6,513 bases of DNA. Source: an uncultured Hungatella sp. Its GTDB lineage: Bacteria > Bacillota > Clostridia > Lachnospirales > Lachnospiraceae. A program made the translations under genes and the position numbers. Each line of letters starts with the position of its first letter. The stretch's first letter is position 1. This document shows positions 4,349 to 6,513 of this stretch, in pieces. The DNA is taken from contig CAUEKH010000143.1 of assembly GCA_959018155.1 (NCBI GenBank), forward strand, positions 1-6,513. The letters are read 5' to 3'. The notes under the pieces are model-generated. The model was not told the DNA's origin. It was given only the letters and a program-made list of their open reading frames with translations, and did not search any database.

Positions 4349-5755
4349 ATGATATGGAGAAGGGAACTTGCAAAATACAGAGCCTGGAAAGAGGGCGTCG
4401 TACATACCACACTGAATCCGGAGGGCCCGGGGGCGGTGCGAATCCATCTGATTCCGCCGAAGTGGAAACTGATTGGCAGCAGCCCTTACGTGATGATTTT
4501 GAACGGATACTATATCCTGCCTTTAGGGTATTCCTGGTCGGTCCTTCTGGGAAATTTTATTCGTGAAGTGAACCGTTACGAGGGAAAGCCCATGACGGAA
4601 CAGGATATGAGAAATGTTATGGATGCCGCGGAAAAATGTACGAGAACAGCATTTCACGTGTCTCAGAAGGTGCTTCACGAGGATTTGCAGGAAATGCTCA
4701 CCATGTTGGCTGATGTCGCCCGGGGAAAGGAACCCGCCGGCGAGATAGAACCGCTGTCTCTGCGGGAGTATGCGCCCCATATGACGGCCCCCCATCGGAT
4801 GGATTTGATGGTAAGCGGCATGGCAAAGGCTGACGGGAGCTGGAACTGTAATTTAAAATGCAGGAACTGCTATGCGGCCGGCCAGCCGAAAGCGGAGGCG
4901 AGGGAACTGGACACGGAAAGCTGGAAGAAAATAATAGACAGGCTGAAGGCGGCGGGGGTGTCGCAGCTTACCTTCACCGGCGGGGAGCCGACTCTTCGCA
5001 AAGACTTAGTGGAACTGGTGGACTACGCGCGCTGGTTTGTGACGCGCCTTAACACCAACGGAATTCTGCTTTCGCCGGAACTGTGCAGAGAGTTGTATGA
5101 AGCCAGTTTAGACAGCGTCCAGATTACCTTATATTCCGGCGAGGAGGAGATCCATAACAGCCTGGTAGGGGTGAAGGGCGTCGGCGCAGCCGGCGGCTAC
5201 CAGAGAACAGTCCGGGGGATAAAAAATGGTTTGGAAGCCGGTTTAAATGTCAGTGTCAACACACCGCTTTGCAGAGAAAATCACGATTATCTGTCTACTC
5301 TGGAGTTCCTGAATGGTCTGGGAATCCGATATGTCACCTGTTCCGGACTGATTGAGACGGGAAACGCATCGTCAAAAGGCGCTGTCTTAAACCAGCTGAC
5401 CCTGGAGGAAATGGGAGAGATTCTGGAAAAAGCGGCCATTTTCTGCCGGGAAAATGGGATAGAAATCAGTTTTACATCGCCTGGCAGGGCGGATGAGAAA
5501 CTTCTTGAGCGGCTTGGGATCTCCGTGCCGATGTGCGGGGCCTGTCTCTCCAATATGGCAGTGACGCCGGATGGTCTGGTGGTTCCCTGTCAGAGCTGGC
5601 TGGGAACTGGCGCCGTTCTTGGAGATATGAAGAAAGATTCCTGGAAGAAAATCTGGAACGGCACACTCTGTACGAAAATCCGCTCTATGGGGGAAGAGGA
5701 AAGTCTGTACTGCCCGCTGAGAAGTGGAAATGCCGAAACGGAGGTGAGCCGCTGA
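4349..5755 (+). CDS. Radical SAM protein with SPASM-like C-terminal cysteine region
   Basis: A 468-residue predicted iron-sulfur enzyme that cleaves S-adenosylmethionine to make a radical. The catalytic cluster motif is CNLKCRNC (C167, C171, C174), and the SAM-binding GGEP motif is at 211-214 in LTFTGGEPT. The C-terminal part carries C396, C399 and C414 in CGACLSNMAVTPDGLVVPC, then C441 and C455 (YCPL). This resembles SPASM/twitch regions that hold auxiliary clusters in peptide- or protein-modifying enzymes. Residues 1-150 precede the radical SAM core and are not clearly assigned. Part of this region (about 38-115) might be PqqD-like, but that is weak. ATG 4349 is preferred over ATG 4301 because GGGAGG (4336-4341) lies 7 bases upstream, whereas 4301 has no ribosome binding site. 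The stop overlaps the start of the next gene (TGATG), so the two proteins are translationally coupled and probably act together. Confidence 0.88.
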   Translation: MIWRRELAKYRAWKEGVVHTTLNPEGPGAVRIHLIPPKWKLIGSSPYVMILNGYYILPLGYSWSVLLGNFIREVNRYEGKPMTEQDMRNVMDAAEKCTRTAFHVSQKVLHEDLQEMLTMLADVARGKEPAGEIEPLSLREYAPHMTAPHRMDLMVSGMAKADGSWNCNLKCRNCYAAGQPKAEARELDTESWKKIIDRLKAAGVSQLTFTGGEPTLRKDLVELVDYARWFVTRLNTNGILLSPELCRELYEASLDSVQITLYSGEEEIHNSLVGVKGVGAAGGYQRTVRGIKNGLEAGLNVSVNTPLCRENHDYLSTLEFLNGLGIRYVTCSGLIETGNASSKGAVLNQLTLEEMGEILEKAAIFCRENGIEISFTSPGRADEKLLERLGISVPMCGACLSNMAVTPDGLVVPCQSWLGTGAVLGDMKKDSWKKIWNGTLCTKIRSMGEEESLYCPLRSGNAETEVSR

Positions 5756-6513
5756 TGGAGAAGGAAGGCAACAAAAAACTGAAAAAATTTCTCATTGTCT
5801 GTTCCATTGGCCTGGTGATTCTGGGGTTTTATCTGGGCTACTGTTTTATGCCGCTTGATGAGATTACAGAGTATCAAGTCCACGTTTTTACGGAAGCGGA
5901 CGGCAGTCTGAATATTACCTACGGATACAAATGGAAGGTGTTGAATGATTCGAAAGAAGGGCCGCTTAAATGGGTCCAGCTGGGGGCAGCCAACTCTTCT
6001 TATACAATGAACGATCTTGGCGGCGCAGCAGAAAGCCAACGGACGAAAGGAAGCTATTCTGAAAAGGAACCGATGGTGGAACTGAATCTGGATCGCGAGT
6101 ATCATACGGGTGAAACGGCTGAGTTCTGGTTTAATTTAAATCAGAAAAAGATGCTGTGCGAAAATACGGAAGATCCGGAGGAACCATTTTACAATTTTAC
6201 GCCAGGCTGGTTCAATGAAATCCGCGTAAAACATTATCTTTTTACATGGGTGAAATCCGACAATATTGTCAGCCACAACGCGGACTATGAAAAGGATGGC
6301 CTCCTGGTCTGGGAAGGCTCGCTGGATAAAGGAAAGAAACGCCTGATGAGTGTGACGTACCGCATGGACGAATTTGACGAACCGGAGCTGGTACAGTGGG
6401 TGCAGTATTATGACAATAAGAATACCAAAAGTCCGGTAGATGCTTCCATGGTGCTGATGATTCTGATTATCACCGGATATTCGGCCTACTCTGTCTCCTG
6501 GGGAAGCAATTTG
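5755..6513 (+). CDS. Membrane-anchored protein of unknown function, C-terminus beyond the window
   Basis: The frame is open from ATG 5755 to the window end, giving 253 residues without a stop. The start overlaps the radical SAM stop by one base (TGATG), and GGAGGTG (5740-5746) lies 8 bases upstream. A basic N-terminus (KEGNKKLKK) is followed by a hydrophobic helix at about 12-31, then a domain of about 200 residues rich in Trp, Tyr, Glu and Asp (34-228), predicted extracytoplasmic and beta-rich. A second hydrophobic helix starts at about 232. The layout of membrane helix, ectodomain with an early DGSLNITYGYKWKVL strand pair, then more helices, resembles DUF2207-type membrane proteins, but I cannot assign it firmly. 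Because of the coupling, it is the most likely substrate or partner of the radical SAM protein. The missing C-terminus is the key part to read. Confidence 0.8.
   Translation, partial: MEKEGNKKLKKFLIVCSIGLVILGFYLGYCFMPLDEITEYQVHVFTEADGSLNITYGYKWKVLNDSKEGPLKWVQLGAANSSYTMNDLGGAAESQRTKGSYSEKEPMVELNLDREYHTGETAEFWFNLNQKKMLCENTEDPEEPFYNFTPGWFNEIRVKHYLFTWVKSDNIVSHNADYEKDGLLVWEGSLDKGKKRLMSVTYRMDEFDEPELVQWVQYYDNKNTKSPVDASMVLMILIITGYSAYSVSWGSNL

Noticed and set aside
5590..6105. Minus-strand frame of 171 codons
   Set aside because: It is antisense to the end of the radical SAM gene and the coupled membrane protein. The plus-strand genes have ribosome binding sites and coherent protein features.

Overview
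The window looks like chromosomal DNA from a low-to-mid GC Firmicute of class Clostridia, most likely the Lachnospiraceae. The grounds are strong AGGAGG-type ribosome binding sites, sigma-A promoters with extended -10 boxes, one TTG start, a DUF2975/Cro-C1 gene pair and a YitT-family membrane protein. This placement rests on family resemblance, not on a marker gene.

Layout. (1) Bases 1-214, minus strand: the first 71 codons of a YitT-family (DUF161) membrane protein. (2) Bases 215-558, with no gene (344 bases): next to the YitT start lies a MerR-type promoter/operator on the minus strand, with -35 and -10 boxes 19 bp apart and a dyad filling the spacer. A plus-strand extended -10 promoter is embedded in the same dyad. 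These are followed by a small hairpin, one perfect DnaA-box match, and ten tandem A-rich repeats of 13-15 bp that run up to the next gene. (3) 559-1383: a MerR-family regulator with a BmrR/GyrI-like effector domain, started at TTG. It probably controls the divergent YitT gene and itself. (4) 1390-2159: a promoter and a two-gene unit, a four-helix DUF2975 membrane protein followed by a small Cro/C1-type HTH protein. (5) 2184-4179: a consensus TTGACA-17-TATAAT promoter with surrounding ACTGT/ACAGT repeats, a CcdA-TlpA fusion, thioredoxin trxA, and a Rho-independent terminator. Electrons would pass from cytoplasmic thioredoxin through the CcdA membrane domain to a tethered extracytoplasmic TlpA-like thioredoxin domain. 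(6) 4187-6513: a hairpin, a weak promoter candidate, a radical SAM protein with a SPASM-like C-terminal cysteine region, and, overlapping its stop codon by one base, a membrane-anchored protein of unknown function that runs off the window.

The best candidate for an undescribed system is the coupled radical SAM/membrane-protein pair. The enzyme has an unassigned N-terminal region of about 150 residues, and its neighbour has a large predicted extracytoplasmic domain between two membrane helices, so it is a plausible substrate or partner. The second best is the divergent MerR/YitT control region with its repeat-filled leader. No tRNA, rRNA, CRISPR array or insertion sequence was seen.
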